This document shows, in pieces, positions 1-11,352 of a stretch of 16,116 nucleotides of DNA. The stretch's first letter is position 1; each line of letters begins with the position of its first letter. The notes under the pieces are model-generated. The model saw only the letters and a program-made list of their open reading frames with translations, had not been told where the DNA came from and ran no database searches. The stretch covers positions 9,019 through 25,134 of the forward strand of contig BEXV01003156.1 in the NCBI GenBank assembly GCA_003118195.1, given 5' to 3'. Made by a program: the position numbers and the translations under genes. Origin of the DNA: Hemicentrotus pulcherrimus. Lineage: Eukaryota; Echinodermata; Echinoidea; Camarodonta; Strongylocentrotidae.

Positions 1-1504
1 CCCTCCCGTCCTCCTTCATTTCCAAATGATACCAAGCTTAAGAAATCTAGTTTTTACTCGACTGCAAACTTCAAATTTTGCGCACACGTAGACATCCCCT
101 CGCATCCATACTCATTCTCTGGATTCCACAACTAAATAGGATACAAAATAACAATTCGAACAATAAAATTGTGTTTTTATGAAATGTAAAACCGACTTTT
201 CAAAGTTTATTATCTTCATTCTTCAACTCCTTCTTAGTGCAGCATAATAACACACTCCTCAGCTTACATAGAACAATCTGCGTTTTATGCCATCCATATA
301 CCTGCTAATCATTGATTATAAAAATCACTTCTAATTACAGATTCAAACAACGCATAGAATTACAATCCCAGCCAATGAGAGTATGTATGAGGTCCCTTTT
401 TTTAATAGAAATCTTCTGCATTTATATATGTTCTGAGGTATTCTTTTTTCACAAGGTTCTTCATGTGATTGTTATTGTAATAGTAACGGTGTTGCATATA
501 AGTTCGTTTCACATACACCCATCTCACTATTCTAACCAGAGAATAATTATTTTAATCAACTAAAATAGTAAACCGTGTGGCACGGCAAAGTGGAGGACAG
601 TATTTGAAATGTTCAAATTAAAACATGTTCAGTTCTCTACCATACCACTGGTTGCTTTTGAGATATGCCCTTTCTTTTAAGTAGAAAGCAAAATGACAGA
701 CAGGTATTTGTAACCTGGCAGAAATTGCGTAAAAATGAGAATAAGTTGATTCCTTTACCGATATAATTCATGTTTATCCACATAAGACACACTACATTGA
801 TGAGGAGAAATAAACATGTATCTTTAAAAATAATATATCTCTTTGATAATCGAGTACTGTTCTGATTTGCCCATAAATCTTTCTAAACTGAAATCCATCT
901 ACTGTGTGAGGTTTTTGAGAAACACATTTCCGGAATTCATGCAAATTAAGAATTTACAATGTAAATTGTAGAATTAATGCATGACAATAAAAAACATTAT
1001 TCTGGCCTCTCAACTACTTCTCAAACACATTTTTAAGCCGTTGAATAGTTTTATAATCTTACGAAGTTTGGACAAAAGGTATTTGGTCAGATGCTGCCCT
1101 CTATAGGCAATAGTCACCCCAGTCCGGTACCTCGTCACTCGATCAACCTATTTTTAACATTCGTATTTCAACTCCCATTAAGCACTCAACTTTCCTTTAT
1201 TAATGCTTGTGAAATGTGAACTGGTTGTAAACGTGTACTTGACATCTTGCGTAATTTCACGGCACAATACAGCCCAATTTCATTGCAATACATGCATACA
1301 TTTTCTTACAGAACCAATAATTAGCAAACTCTTTGCATATCCACTCCGTCTCCAATACCCTTTGGCACCTATCAATATCCTTTTTCTAAAGGAACACAAA
1401 CGAAAAAAGACGCCCGTCTCAATTTCCTCTACTTTACTGCAACACACAAATATGCTTTATCCTAGCTCAAACTCGCTCAGCGAATTTGTCTAGGATGTTA
1501 AAAG

Positions 1505-1535
1505 CAAACGAACAAACAAAACAAACAAACAAACG
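1505..1535 (+). repeat. (CAAA)n microsatellite
   Basis: About seven CAAA units with one CAAAA irregularity and a CG substitution lie in the downstream flank. Confidence 0.8.
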
Positions 1536-3396
1536 GTTAATTGGTACATGTCACAGCAAGAAACGACTGAAAAAAAATAAATATATATCACATGTAACAA
1601 TTGAAAATCAACAGAGTGATTCATGATTATCTCACTTGCACAAAAAGTCGATGGAAAATAAGATTTCTTAAGTTCATAGCCTTTCTTTAATACGTCACTT
1701 TTGTCATATTATGAATTTCAAGTACGGTAAAGTATATCAAAAATAAATGTTCTGTTAAATTTGTGATGAAATGAAAAATAAATGTTTATCTTTCAAATTC
1801 ATCTCTTCAGAAATTTAGTAAAACGTTTTCCTCATAATAGGATTTCAGCCTCAATAATTCATATAAACGATATGGAAAAGATATCGTTTTGTGTTTAACC
1901 GGTATACGGTCCAATAAATGTTTAAATCATGTAAATCGTTGTTTGATTAAAGAATAAAGAAGAAAAAGCACGACATGTCCCTCCCAGAAATCTCCATCTT
2001 ATTTTCCAGCGATCGTCATCTAAATCTTCCATCAAGTGGCTAAATACTGATTGATGAATAACAATAAATATGACTATAACAACGTCTTGGCAACTCAACG
2101 ACATTTAAATAGATAAATACACCCACCACACTACCCTTCAAATGTATTGTTTTACAAGTCGAAAATACAATAAAAAAAAAACAAAAACGGTGAGCATTCA
2201 AATATATATTTATCACGTAAGATTGAATATATAGCAAAAAGGAAGAAACAAACTATGTTGGAAAGATTTTAATGGAGAAGAAAGAAAAATACTAAACCTG
2301 GAAAACAAGCAGTGTTTGTCTGACGCGCGAAGACCAACACGTCAAGTACAATAAAAGCAACGTTGTCAATATTTAGCAACTGTCTTTTCTATTTCTATAA
2401 ATATAAAAAGTATTTTCTGACTTTGTTTCGTCCAGTCACGGTCACCTTAGGCACTACGAGCAATATAGACATCTCTACAAAGAAATTTACTACCAATCAA
2501 GAATAAAGTTATAATATGCGAGTAAACACATTTCAAAACTATTCAGTACTATGATTTTGTGATTATATAATTCTCTATCCAAGCTCTACATATATTTACA
2601 TTTTACGATAACGAATTTGCATAAAAATCTATTGATGGATGACATAAAAAATGGTGGCGGCTACTTTTGACCATATCACTTTGTAAACAATGGTAAAGAA
2701 AGATTTCATACATGTACACCTACTTCTTTACTTATGATTGTTTTTGGTATACTGTTATGAAAAAGAAAAATGTAAACTGAGGAAAAACAAACACTGAATA
2801 CATCTTCATCTTCTTAAAACCACTACCGGCGATATTATGCAAGCCCTCAAAAGTCACACAACTAATCTCGAAATTTTATCTGTAGCAAGATGACTTTTCA
2901 AAAGAAGGGCAATAAAACACTGCCAGAAGCAAAATTCACATTCGAAAAGAAAAGCGACTGTAATTTTGAAAATAATGACAATTGTGCAACCATACTTTTT
3001 AAAAAAAAGTTTTCACAAGTTTTTACAAATTATGATTTTTAACAACATTTTGGCCCTTTTGTAAAAACAAGTAGTGAGATCTTCACCGTGCAAAATCCCT
3101 GCAACGCCCTCTAAGTTATCACTTCGACGTCGTTGTCACTGACTCACTTTTTAACCTATCCATCGTCAATAATCCATAACAAAACAAGTCATGTCTATGC
3201 ATATAATAGCACCACAATACTGCTAACGATCATAACACGTTACACTATATCCAGCAGGTCTCGCTCTCTTGTCCCAAAATTAACTTAAAACTACTTGCAA
3301 ATATGTTTGTGCCAAGTATTCAAGCTAGAATGTACAAAAGTCAAATTAAACGGCCGTTACCAATATTTGAACTTCAAGTTGACATCAAATATTAGT

Positions 3397-3413
3397 TTGA
3401 TACAGTGTATCAA
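3397..3413. repeat. TTGATAC-AGT-GTATCAA hairpin and nearby direct repeat
   Basis: A perfect 7 bp stem with a 3-base loop lies just downstream of the probable KLF polyadenylation site. Its right part, ATACAGTGTATCAA (3400-3413), is repeated with one change as ATACAGTGCATCAA at 3464-3477, and CATCAAATATTA occurs at 3383-3394 and 3472-3483. Confidence 0.5.
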
Positions 3414-3484
3414 TTCAACTAGCATAAATAAGAATACAAAAGAGGAGTAAATACATCTTAACAATACAGTGCATCAAATATTAT

Positions 3485-3840
3485 TGATAAATAGACCACA
3501 ATTTATTCAGTTGATAACTCTCGAACCATATATACCAACTGCACAAAAGAGTTTAGTATCACACTGGCATGTTGCGGTTATGACTAGGTTAACTTTCGTC
3601 TAGTTCAGTTTGAACATGATCCTCTAGGACAGGGTGATAAGACTTTGGTCACTCAATGACTACGTACCCTGATGAAAGCCTTGTCCAAAGACTTATTAAA
3701 TACAGTCTCCATCTGAAAGCTGATGTATCAGCCAGGAAACCACCCCATGGTTGTTGTCTCCAGTAGGCCTTACCAAGAAGAACCTGAAAGTGCGCATGAT
3801 GATGTCAGATAGTGTCTTTGACCGACCAGAGGTTGGTTCT
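3485..3840 (-). other. probable 3' untranslated region of the KLF gene
   Basis: The roughly 350 nt after the stop codon show no continuing coding frame and lead to the first AATAAA on the minus strand (3502-3507). The length is therefore an inference from that signal. Echinoderm-type transcripts can have much longer 3' UTRs, and other AATAAA motifs on this strand, for example 1196-1201, leave that open. Confidence 0.5.
3502..3507 (-). terminator. candidate polyadenylation signal AATAAA
   Basis: This is the first canonical AATAAA downstream of the KLF stop codon, about 335 nt away. The minus strand beyond it is T/TG-rich (for example TGTATTGTT near 3462-3470), as expected of a downstream element. 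The motif is frequent by chance in AT-rich DNA. Confidence 0.45.
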
Positions 3841-4115
3841 TCACGGTGAATGTGCAGGACTGGAGCAAGGGGAATGGCTCCCCTCGCTGGCCAAGGAACT
3901 TGCGGCACTGCCTGGTCTCTTGATCATGCTAGGGTGGAATTCTGCATGTCTTCGGGCGTGCTTCATCAAGTGGTCGCTCCTCATAAACCTCTTCTCGCAG
4001 AGTGGGCAGGCGAATCGCTTCTCACCGGTGTGGGTTCGGTAGTGCCGGGCAAGCTCGTCCGACCGCGCGAAACGCTTGTTACAGTCCTGCCAGTTACACG
4101 GGAATGGTCTCTCTC
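3841..4115 (-). CDS. KLF13: KLF9/13-type Kruppel-like factor, coding exon 2
   Basis: This exon completes codon 192 (Gly) and encodes residues 193-282, followed by TGA at 3841-3843. Exons 1 and 2 together give 849 nt, which is 282 codons plus stop in one frame. Finger 2 has C198, C203, H216 and H220 with contact residues R209, E212 and R215. Finger 3 has C228, C231, H244 and H248 with R237, H240 and K243. This K-H-A / R-E-R / R-H-K contact set is the canonical KLF code for GC-rich and CACCC boxes. Linkers TGERPF and TGEKRF are intact. After the fingers, [10 protein letters not shown] resembles the KLF9 C-terminus, while the tail ending [10 protein letters not shown] resembles KLF13. Finger 3 has Met242 where I would expect Thr in vertebrate paralogues. 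The acceptor is a pyrimidine-rich tract ending CTTCCAG at 4116. The plus-strand reading frame over this exon is an antisense shadow. Confidence 0.96.
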
Positions 4116-4305
4116 CTGGAAGATAGAATAAGTAAAGAAAAATAAAACGATTAGAAATGTTTCAAATAAATGCGCACAGAAAAAAAAGATAAATAAACAA
4201 CTACAGTGTATACAACAAATAACAACGAATAGCAACAACAGATCTTACATCTCGAGCTTTTCACTATAATTTTTTGTTTAAACCCGATCGTATCGCCCCC
4301 ACCCA

Positions 4306-4326
4306 CCCCCCCCCCAAAAAAAAAAA
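4306..4326 (+). repeat. C10-A11 homopolymer junction
   Basis: Ten C residues are followed directly by eleven A residues in the intron about 190 bp from the acceptor, preceded by further C-rich sequence (CCCCCACCCA). Length is likely polymorphic or error-prone. Confidence 0.8.
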
Positions 4327-4802
4327 TGTAATCAAAACAATTTGAGGCTATGTATTGTTTTCTTTTCGATATGCTTCCCGTCTGGTTTCAGTCTCGTCGG
4401 TATGACTGGAATTTTTTTAGGGAAAAACAAATGACAAACTACAAGAAAAAGTTTTTCCCGACGATTTAACATTTGATATTAGAACAATGCAACAAACATT
4501 GCAAATTTTAAAAAAGTACAGAAAAAAAGAATGTGCAAGGCATGCAGTCCCAATATTCTGCATGAACACCATATTGCCACATAGTTCTAAGGACAAGTTA
4601 ACAAATATGAATTCTAACTTATTTTGATTGAAAGTTCAATGGTGCCGACTTATTAACCTTTTGAACTGTCTCGTCAGTAGAAACAAAACACGACAATCCA
4701 CTTCCGATAAAAAGTAACCACATGTTTATTACATCGCGGTATCATTTCATTTCTGTCTGGTATTTTGGACGTGCGTTCTTTGTTCGACCAGGTAGAGATC
4801 TT

Positions 4803-4925
4803 GAACGGGAATAGAGGGGGAGAAAGGGGCGTGGCGGGGTAGAGGGACAGAGAGAAAAAGGGAGAGAGGGAGGGGAGGAGGGGTGAAATAGAAAGGTGGT
4901 TGATAGATATAGAGGGCAATGAGAG
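4803..4925 (+). repeat. G-rich polypurine tract with two G-quadruplex motifs
   Basis: About 120 bases are almost pure G and A on the plus strand, the template strand of the KLF gene. Two canonical four-run G-quadruplex patterns are visible: 4816-4846 (loops of 5, 6 and 4) and 4860-4883 (loops of 5, 1 and 4). The intron RNA from here would be C/U-rich. Apparent minus-strand reading frames rich in Ser, Pro and Leu here are a composition artefact. Confidence 0.75.
4827..4835 (-). promoter_or_regulatory. KLF/Sp box within the G-rich purine tract
   Basis: This reads GGGCGTGGC on the plus strand and is flanked by G runs (GGGGCGTGGCGGGG). It is an exact KLF consensus match overlapping a G-quadruplex motif, so protein binding and DNA folding could compete here. 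Confidence 0.4.
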
Positions 4926-5139
4926 GACAAATAGTATTTTGAACTATTTGCACAAATTCCTGTATTGCTGCATTGACATCCCCATCACGGTACCAACATC
5001 AAAAAGCCACCTGTTACTGCCATTTTCCAGTGGTAAAAAAAAAAACCGCTTCACCGACCTCTGGAAGATCACAGCAAGACAAAACCCCATAAAACCCCTC
5101 AAATATCAAGATTTACTCCCATTGAAAGTCATTGTATTT

Positions 5140-5530
5140 GTCAATCGGCAGGTGCACCCGGTCGCTATAGAAATCTCTCCGATGGGGTACAAAGAAGTCT
5201 CTTTCTTTTGGCGCCAAATTTGGGGCACGCGCCATTCGTTAGTTTGACCTTTATGGTCTCTTTGTCCCCAAGTCGCGTGCCAGGAGCTGCATCTCACGTT
5301 CGCATTGTCTACAAGGCGCTGCCATGGAAGTATTTTTTGTTCTCCTCGGGCCTGGTATACATACCAACAGTGCGTGTCAAGATTTGCTCAATCTGGACGT
5401 AATGGTTTCTACTTTGTCTCTCTTGAGCTCGTCGTGTATGGCAGTTGCGGGTTAGTCAACTTTCTTTGTTAGTGGCGAGCGAGCGCATGCCCAATCGTGC
5501 ACTTTTACGGCTCTACCGCAAGTCTGGTAG
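5140..5530. promoter_or_regulatory. CpG-rich intronic island with perfect E2F palindrome
   Basis: This stretch is visibly richer in G+C and CpG than the intron around it (GCACGCGCC, GTCGCGTGCC, GCGAGCGAGCGC). At 5207-5218 it holds TTTGGCGCCAAA, a 12 bp perfect palindrome that reads as the E2F consensus TTTGGCGC on both strands. It could be an intronic enhancer or an alternative promoter. No conserved coding frame is seen in it. Confidence 0.4.
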
Positions 5531-5955
5531 GGTGGGATATACAACGTAAGCCGACAGTGTTCCTGCATATTGCCCAGATATCAATAATGGACCAATAATA
5601 TACCAAATAGTGCAAGTAGGCTGCTTTGTGCATTTCCCCTGCCATTTTAGGCCTGTTAAATAAAATACATTTACTTGCAATAGTGTATTGTATCTCGACC
5701 CAATAAAAACAAACACTACAATACCCCCCGATGAATCACTGCACAACAAATTGGGCACATTGCCATTTTTCAAGATTTACATCAGGCGGGACAAAAGAGA
5801 GTTGAAATGTGCTCAGATAACGTACCAGAAATCAAACGATTGTTCACGAACTAACCAAGTATTCCGACAGGAAAGAAACTATATTTACACTACGAGAACA
5901 ATTGACAATCAAAATCGCAATCCGTATTTGGGAGTAATGCAAGTCGAGCTATGGA

Positions 5956-5964
5956 GGGCGTGGC
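5956..5964 (-). promoter_or_regulatory. KLF/Sp box GCCACGCCC
   Basis: This reads GGGCGTGGC on the plus strand, an exact match to the KLF consensus, inside the KLF intron in otherwise ordinary AT-rich sequence. Confidence 0.4.
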
Positions 5965-6128
5965 ATTTCTAAACCTCATCCCTCCCTTCCGTTAACCCAG
6001 GCAAATAAAGAGAATTCGGGAAAATGGGTTCATCCATGGTTGAAAACTAATGTACCTAAGATGCGCCTAATGACATGCTCCTCTATTCGATTGAGTGAGA
6101 ATGGGGCAACAATCAAGGGGCAAAATCA

Positions 6129-6154
6129 CCCCCCCCCCTCCCCCCGGGGGCCCC
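6129..6154 (+). repeat. C-rich run with GGGGGCCCC palindrome
   Basis: C10, T and C6 are followed by G5 and C4. This is an isolated G/C homopolymer block in AT-rich intron with strong self-pairing potential. Confidence 0.8.
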
Positions 6155-7502
6155 AACTCCCTGCCCATCAATTATGACAAGCATTTGATAGAACAACGAT
6201 GGGCTCATTTAACTGTTACAAAAGGTGACAACACCTTTACATGGACAACATACCTAAATCGACATAAAAACTGAGAACAATACTCTTGATTTGGGTATTG
6301 TGAAGGGCTTATGCTATCCAAGGTGAAGGATTAATAGTACATTTGGTATAGTTCAAACAGTTTAGGTCCCCGGAGTCGATCTATTGTTATGGTACTTCCC
6401 CATTGTTCAGGAATTTTCAAGTCAGGGGGCATATTTAGAAATTGAAGCAAAACGAATGTCCATCAAGAAAAAGGCAGAACCGTAATTAACAAATTTACAG
6501 AGGTAGGGTGAATGTAAACAACGGATGCAAGCAACAGATGATCAACCAAAACTGATCATTTATTTGTTTCACATTGAAACAGACAAAGGCAAATAACGTG
6601 ACCTTGATTCTACCTTAGTTGGTTGACAGTGCAGGATTCCTTCGTGACGAGGACTGCGCAAGGACAACCTACATGATCACGTAGTCTAGACTTTCGAACC
6701 ATAATGCACGAAACCAAAATGTATGTAAACAAACGCATTTGATCACACGCTGTTGTGTGCGCAGTGACAAGTATTGTTTTCCGTTTATGAACAATGAACA
6801 TCACCTACTAAACACATAATCCGTCGCGTATTGTTAATGGCGGCCCTTTTAGGCGATGAATAAAATCATCCTCAAAATTGCCATGTAGTGTAATTATTAA
6901 GTCTACCTTTTAATATTTTGAGACAAGAACATTATACTCGACCACTCCCCCAAATTTTGGAATTTGTTTAAAGAAAATTACAAAATCTATAATGAAATTG
7001 AAGAAAAAAAATGTAAAAGTCAATGTCTACATGATGTGTCTTGTCATAGTTGGTTATTCACTGACTGCAGAATGTGAAGCAGGGATTCTGAGATCCGCTT
7101 CTCAAATTACAGAAATGAACCTTGCAAATGTCTTTAAACCGCTATATTCACCACAGTAATGGTCTATGATCATATAACAATTATTCACTGCAGCAATTCG
7201 CATTCGACATCATACGTTTGCAGGTCCCCCGTTAATTTGAGCTCTGTCACATCACATTGCACATAATCCTAATCATACACGTAATCTAGACGAGCATGTC
7301 ACAATGTCAAAATTAGTATTTGTTATGATCATACACAAAATGCTGAGAGCAGTGTAAATTCAGTGATGAGAAGTGTTGCATTGTTCAATTATTCACACAG
7401 TGTAGTCGGCATACAATTAGATCCAACATACATAAAACATCAATGTACATGTTTGTTCAGTATGTACGTGACCAATGCGACATGTGTATGTTTTCATAGA
7501 AG

Positions 7503-7510
7503 GGGCGTGG
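7503..7510 (-). promoter_or_regulatory. KLF/Sp box CCACGCCC
   Basis: This is GGGCGTGG on the plus strand, an 8 bp core match to the KLF consensus (the ninth base is A/T instead of C/G), in the intron. Confidence 0.35.
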
Positions 7511-9667
7511 ACCATAATAAACCCTTCAAACATCATAAATGAAAGGCTACATGTATACTGTATCTAGATTACAAAAAGGTCGACATAAATTATGGCCAAA
7601 GTTGACTCAACACAAATAAAATGCCCTTTCACATGAAGTCGGATTGTGTTTTCTTTTATAAATATTGCATGCTAAGAAGGCATATACTGAATGCTAACTG
7701 AAAGATAGCTTAAGGTTTAGTGCAAGAATGATCCAAACTAAGACGGTAAGACCCATGTGAATTCAAAAGCTGCAAGACTTTCGAACCGCAGAGCTACGTA
7801 TCGATCAACGCGATTTAACAATAGTTAAACGAGAGAACACATAGAATTACTGGTCAATAATCCAACAAAGACATTTCTAAAATGAATAATACTCCGTGGG
7901 GGAGAGGCAAACCTCATTATATTGTTAAGTATTTTTTCCTTCAAATTTCTCTAGACTGCAAAGGTTCTGAACTTGTTGGCAGGGCTCCCTGGTTGGTATA
8001 TTTTCATATATTTTACTCTTCAAACTTTGCCAACGTTCCCAAATTTTGGTTTGTATTTTCCCTCTCATTTTCATGAGGGTAAAATCTTTTGTTGACTGCC
8101 TAACAATACATAGTAGTATCATTCTACCTACTACATACAAATTCACCCCTGTTGTCTGCTGCCTGTTCATTTTTAAAAACTCAGATTATCAAATAATTGC
8201 ATACAAAAAGTAACTACCCCAGTCCCTCCCTGATTATATGCGGTTTACAGAATTATAATCAATAGCGCCTTCGACTAGCAAATTCTATAATTATATTAAA
8301 CCCCGATACCACTTGTCTAGTAAAAGCGGTAGTGGCAATGTATGGTTTGTCTCCCTCATCAACGTAATGTGTGTTGTAGAACCTGGTTAGAAAGGCCAAC
8401 TGTCTTATTAGGGAGATGGGAGGGCTTGCCATTTTCTCAATTTTCCTCGGTCGGCTTCAGTAGACTTGAGTTGTCAGTATTGTTTTTGGTTGGTTGGATA
8501 TGATTGTTTATGTTGTTTTACTAATTTTATGCTATTAGATCATAAAACATTGACGAATTGACAAACTTGAAATCTTCTAATCAGAAAATAGGAGAAAATC
8601 AATACTGAAAGGCATACTGGAGAGTCCTGGTGATATAATTCTTAAAACTAACAGTCACTAGATGCCTTAGATGAGCTTCCGTCCTGCCTCTGGTTAATAA
8701 GAAGATTAATTCTTTGGGTACAGGTAATTAAGTACGTTTACATCAACATAAAAGAAACTCCTAAGCCGATATTCCATCGACGAAAACCAGCCCCTCATCT
8801 AGGTGTACTGAGCTCCTCGTCTATTGTTACGTACATGATAACGTCACAAAGAGCGATCTCAAATACACGTGTACCTTTCCCACCAGTAAACAAAGCATTG
8901 GAAACTCGACGTTCCATCAACCTGCAAACAAAGAGTTGGACAGGTTTCCAAACCAAGGGCCTCTTAAAAGGTTTGGCTTAGAAGCTTTGTCCAATATGGT
9001 CTAGAGTCCAGGATGATAAGTCCATCGTTCCGTAACTAAACTTTATTTACCTGTCACCTAACAAAGGCCATTCCTAAATACACACCCAATAATGCTGTTG
9101 TTTATCCAGAGTTTGGGGGCAAAAACAAGATCTGCGACGGCGGGAACAGACCATTTTGACTCACCCTTCATAAAATGGTTAACTTTCAAAACTACAGGAC
9201 GACAGAGGAAGTTATATATTTTAGCTCTAATGGAAAACAGTGAAACTATATATTACCCGCAAATTAAAGACAGATTATTTTGGTAGGGCCTATCAATCAA
9301 CGCTCCCAATTAGATAATTGGCAGCACCCCTTTCCCCGTGACCACAAAAATCGTAGGGGCCTATATCGAGACACACCCTTTTTCACAACCCGTCATCGTC
9401 TTACTGAATCTAATTACACCCAGATCACGTACATGTGGCCAAATGAGGATATATTACAAGGACACACCTAGCCAGTGAAAGACGTCCTTAGTTTGGCTTA
9501 GCCAACCTTCATACTGCATTTGCAACCCAATATTTCTTGTGATTAGCCTTTCATAATGAGCCATATAAAAAAGGCAGTTCCTTTGTATTTCCTCAATTGT
9601 CTTGTTTTTAATGGTTTGTCTGTTGTTGTTTTGTTCATGATTTCCACTTCTTCCTCTTAAAAAGCCC

Positions 9668-9728
9668 GGGAAAATACAGCAAAAATACAGGCGATGGCAC
9701 TGCCACTGTACGCTCGGCGGCAATATCA
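9668..9728 (+). repeat. 61 bp duplicated block, copy 1 (intron)
   Basis: These 61 bases are identical to 13750-13810. They are embedded in normal-looking intron sequence that continues without interruption on both sides, so this is likely the genuine locus. The block begins GGGAAAATACAG and ends GGCAATATCA and contains no obvious coding or RNA structure. Confidence 0.9.
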
Positions 9729-9959
9729 TGACATCGAAAACAGTATCAAAATATAAGTACAAAAAGCCTTTCTTTTTATTGCACAAGAATGCCATCTTTT
9801 GTGTAATAATCTAGTCTAAATATTGGCGTATTATTTGTGAAGCTGAAATTATGTACACTATTATATCGGTCACCAAATCATGAATGCATGTACATGTACA
9901 TTGTACCAGCTTTTTTTTCTTCTTCTGTCAAACGGTTACGGGGAAGTTCAAAATAAATA

Positions 9960-10245
9960 AGCCCGCGATTCTCGATTCTCGAGCCAGCCCTAGTAACCGG
10001 ATCGCCACGCCCCCTTCGCATGAGCACAATAATGCACGACACAAGTAGGGCACAATCTGCGGGGGCATCGCTCGGTCATGACGACGACGTCACTAACAAA
10101 GCCAAACTCGCCGCATGCTCCCCACCACTGCCTACTGCACTATGCTAGCTACGTAAGCGTTAAGCATGTATGCGGCGCGGCAAGGCTGGATCAATGCGTG
10201 CGCACATTGTTACGTACATCCAATCGTATTGTTTACATCATGATC
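9960..10245. promoter_or_regulatory. CpG-rich intronic island with KLF site and CRE-like site
   Basis: This block is G+C- and CpG-rich within AT-rich intron. It contains an exact GCCACGCCC KLF/Sp-type box (10004-10012), a CRE-like CGACGTCA (10085-10092) and several TACGTA/GCGTGCGC-type palindromic sequences. A further GGGCGG box lies just beyond it at 10436-10441. The 74-codon frame starting at 10078 has no recognisable domain. A distal enhancer or alternative promoter is the most reasonable reading, inferred from composition and motifs only. Confidence 0.35.
10004..10012 (+). promoter_or_regulatory. KLF/Sp box GCCACGCCC
   Basis: This is an exact match to the KLF consensus and is extended by further C residues. 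It lies in a CpG-rich intronic island. Residues in all three fingers of the encoded KLF predict binding to this class of site. Confidence 0.45.
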
Positions 10246-10789
10246 CTTTGTAAAACTAGAGCAGTGCGATATGAAAACGCATTCTATCTAAATATGATCT
10301 AGAATACACCAAAAGTTATTAGAAACAATGAATTACAGCGATTTAATCATAACAAACTACCGAATAATGGATAGCGATGATATATCTCCTCACAAGACAA
10401 CCGGTCTAGGCTATACAAAATGGTAAACACAAGGTGGGCGGTGCCGCGCCGCATGAGATATGCCGGTGTGTACTTAGTACAAGTGACATCGTGCACGAAA
10501 CAGCTTCAGTACCGGTACTATACAATACATACATGTACAATCAAATGTGATACACTGCACATGATAAATGCATGAGAAAGCCGAATGTGTAGACAGATAT
10601 CCCTGTTTGTATAATGCCATTCAATTAAGTAAAATCATTTTGATTTCTTTTGTTTCTACCCACCCCATTTTTCTAGTCCAAATAGGGTTCTAACTTACTG
10701 TAGGAGCAAGTCATGAAGTCGGGCCCTATAAATTAGCATTTTTTAAAAATTCATCATGCCTTGAACCACTGTAATTTAAGAACTGGATA

Positions 10790-10818
10790 TACATGTAGGT
10801 ATTCTCCTACTACATGTA
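10790..10818. repeat. TACATGTAG inverted repeat
   Basis: TACATGTAG (10790-10798) and CTACATGTA (10810-10818) form a perfect 9 bp stem with an 11-base loop. Each arm is built on the 8 bp palindrome TACATGTA, which recurs in this window. Confidence 0.6.
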
Positions 10819-11278
10819 CGTCTTAGATTAATTACATAAATCATGTTCATTGATTATATCATCTATATAATTCATTTACATTTCCCATGAGATGAAGGTA
10901 CAGTTGTAAATAACTACACGTACATGTAGATGCAATCTAACTATAATTTAGACCCTGGGATCTATTCTAAACCTTTATTAAATGTTTTCCTTTCCATAAA
11001 TATGACATTGACAGCATTTAGGCACCTACAATGTAGACTCTACAACTGTGCTCAGACTATTTCATTTTTCTCTGGAAATCAAAGAAACCATAAATAGGAC
11101 ATGTTCATGTGGCTACATATAAATGAAGTGATTAATTACCTATAGCCTTAAGATTTGAGGATGGAGTGCATAGATCAACTTGCAAAGCAGCAAGGACAAA
11201 AAATAGTTAGGGTAAATCATATGGAATTGATATGAAATATTCTTCAGGTGTAAACAAAAAAAATTCATAGGCCACCTT

Positions 11279-11352
11279 ATCATCAACAATTCACCACCAT
11301 CATCTCAATCGGTATTATCAGCATGAGCATTACCAACATCATGACCATTATA
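11279..11352 (+). repeat. degenerate CAT/ACC trinucleotide repeat
   Basis: ATCATCAAC, ACCACCATCATC and ACCAACATCATGACC alternate over about 75 bases of intron. This looks like an aged trinucleotide microsatellite. Confidence 0.55.

Larger units (their letters stand above)
1..3484. other. downstream flank, no supported gene
   Basis: This is AT-rich sequence with no frame longer than about 96 codons and no recognisable domain. It contains the CAAA microsatellite and scattered AATAAA motifs on the minus strand. It may be intergenic or, in part, an extended 3' UTR of the KLF gene. A Pumilio-type motif UGUAAAUA occurs on the minus strand at 2593-2600, meaningful only if the UTR reaches that far. 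Confidence 0.5.

Noticed and set aside
3696..3908. 70-codon minus-strand frame overlapping the end of exon 2
   Set aside because: It reads the KLF exon out of frame and runs into the 3' UTR; no domain is visible.
3850..4131. 93-codon plus-strand frame over exon 2
   Set aside because: It is antisense to the zinc-finger exon, whose minus-strand frame has all C2H2 residues. The frame has no recognisable domain.
4674..4953. Several Ser/Pro/Leu-rich minus-strand frames
   Set aside because: They are produced by the G-rich purine tract read in reverse; low-complexity composition accounts for them.
8898..8951. TTGGAAAC / GTTTCCAA inverted repeat
   Set aside because: The 8 bp arms with a 38-base spacer are compatible with chance, and there are no target-site duplications or transposase to support a mobile element.
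9454..9795. 113-codon minus-strand frame, the longest outside the KLF exons
   Set aside because: It has no recognisable domain, lies in AT-rich intron, and contains the 61 bp repeat. The length is compatible with chance.
10078..10302. 74-codon plus-strand frame in a CpG-rich island
   Set aside because: It shows no domain and no splice or start context. The island is better explained as regulatory DNA.
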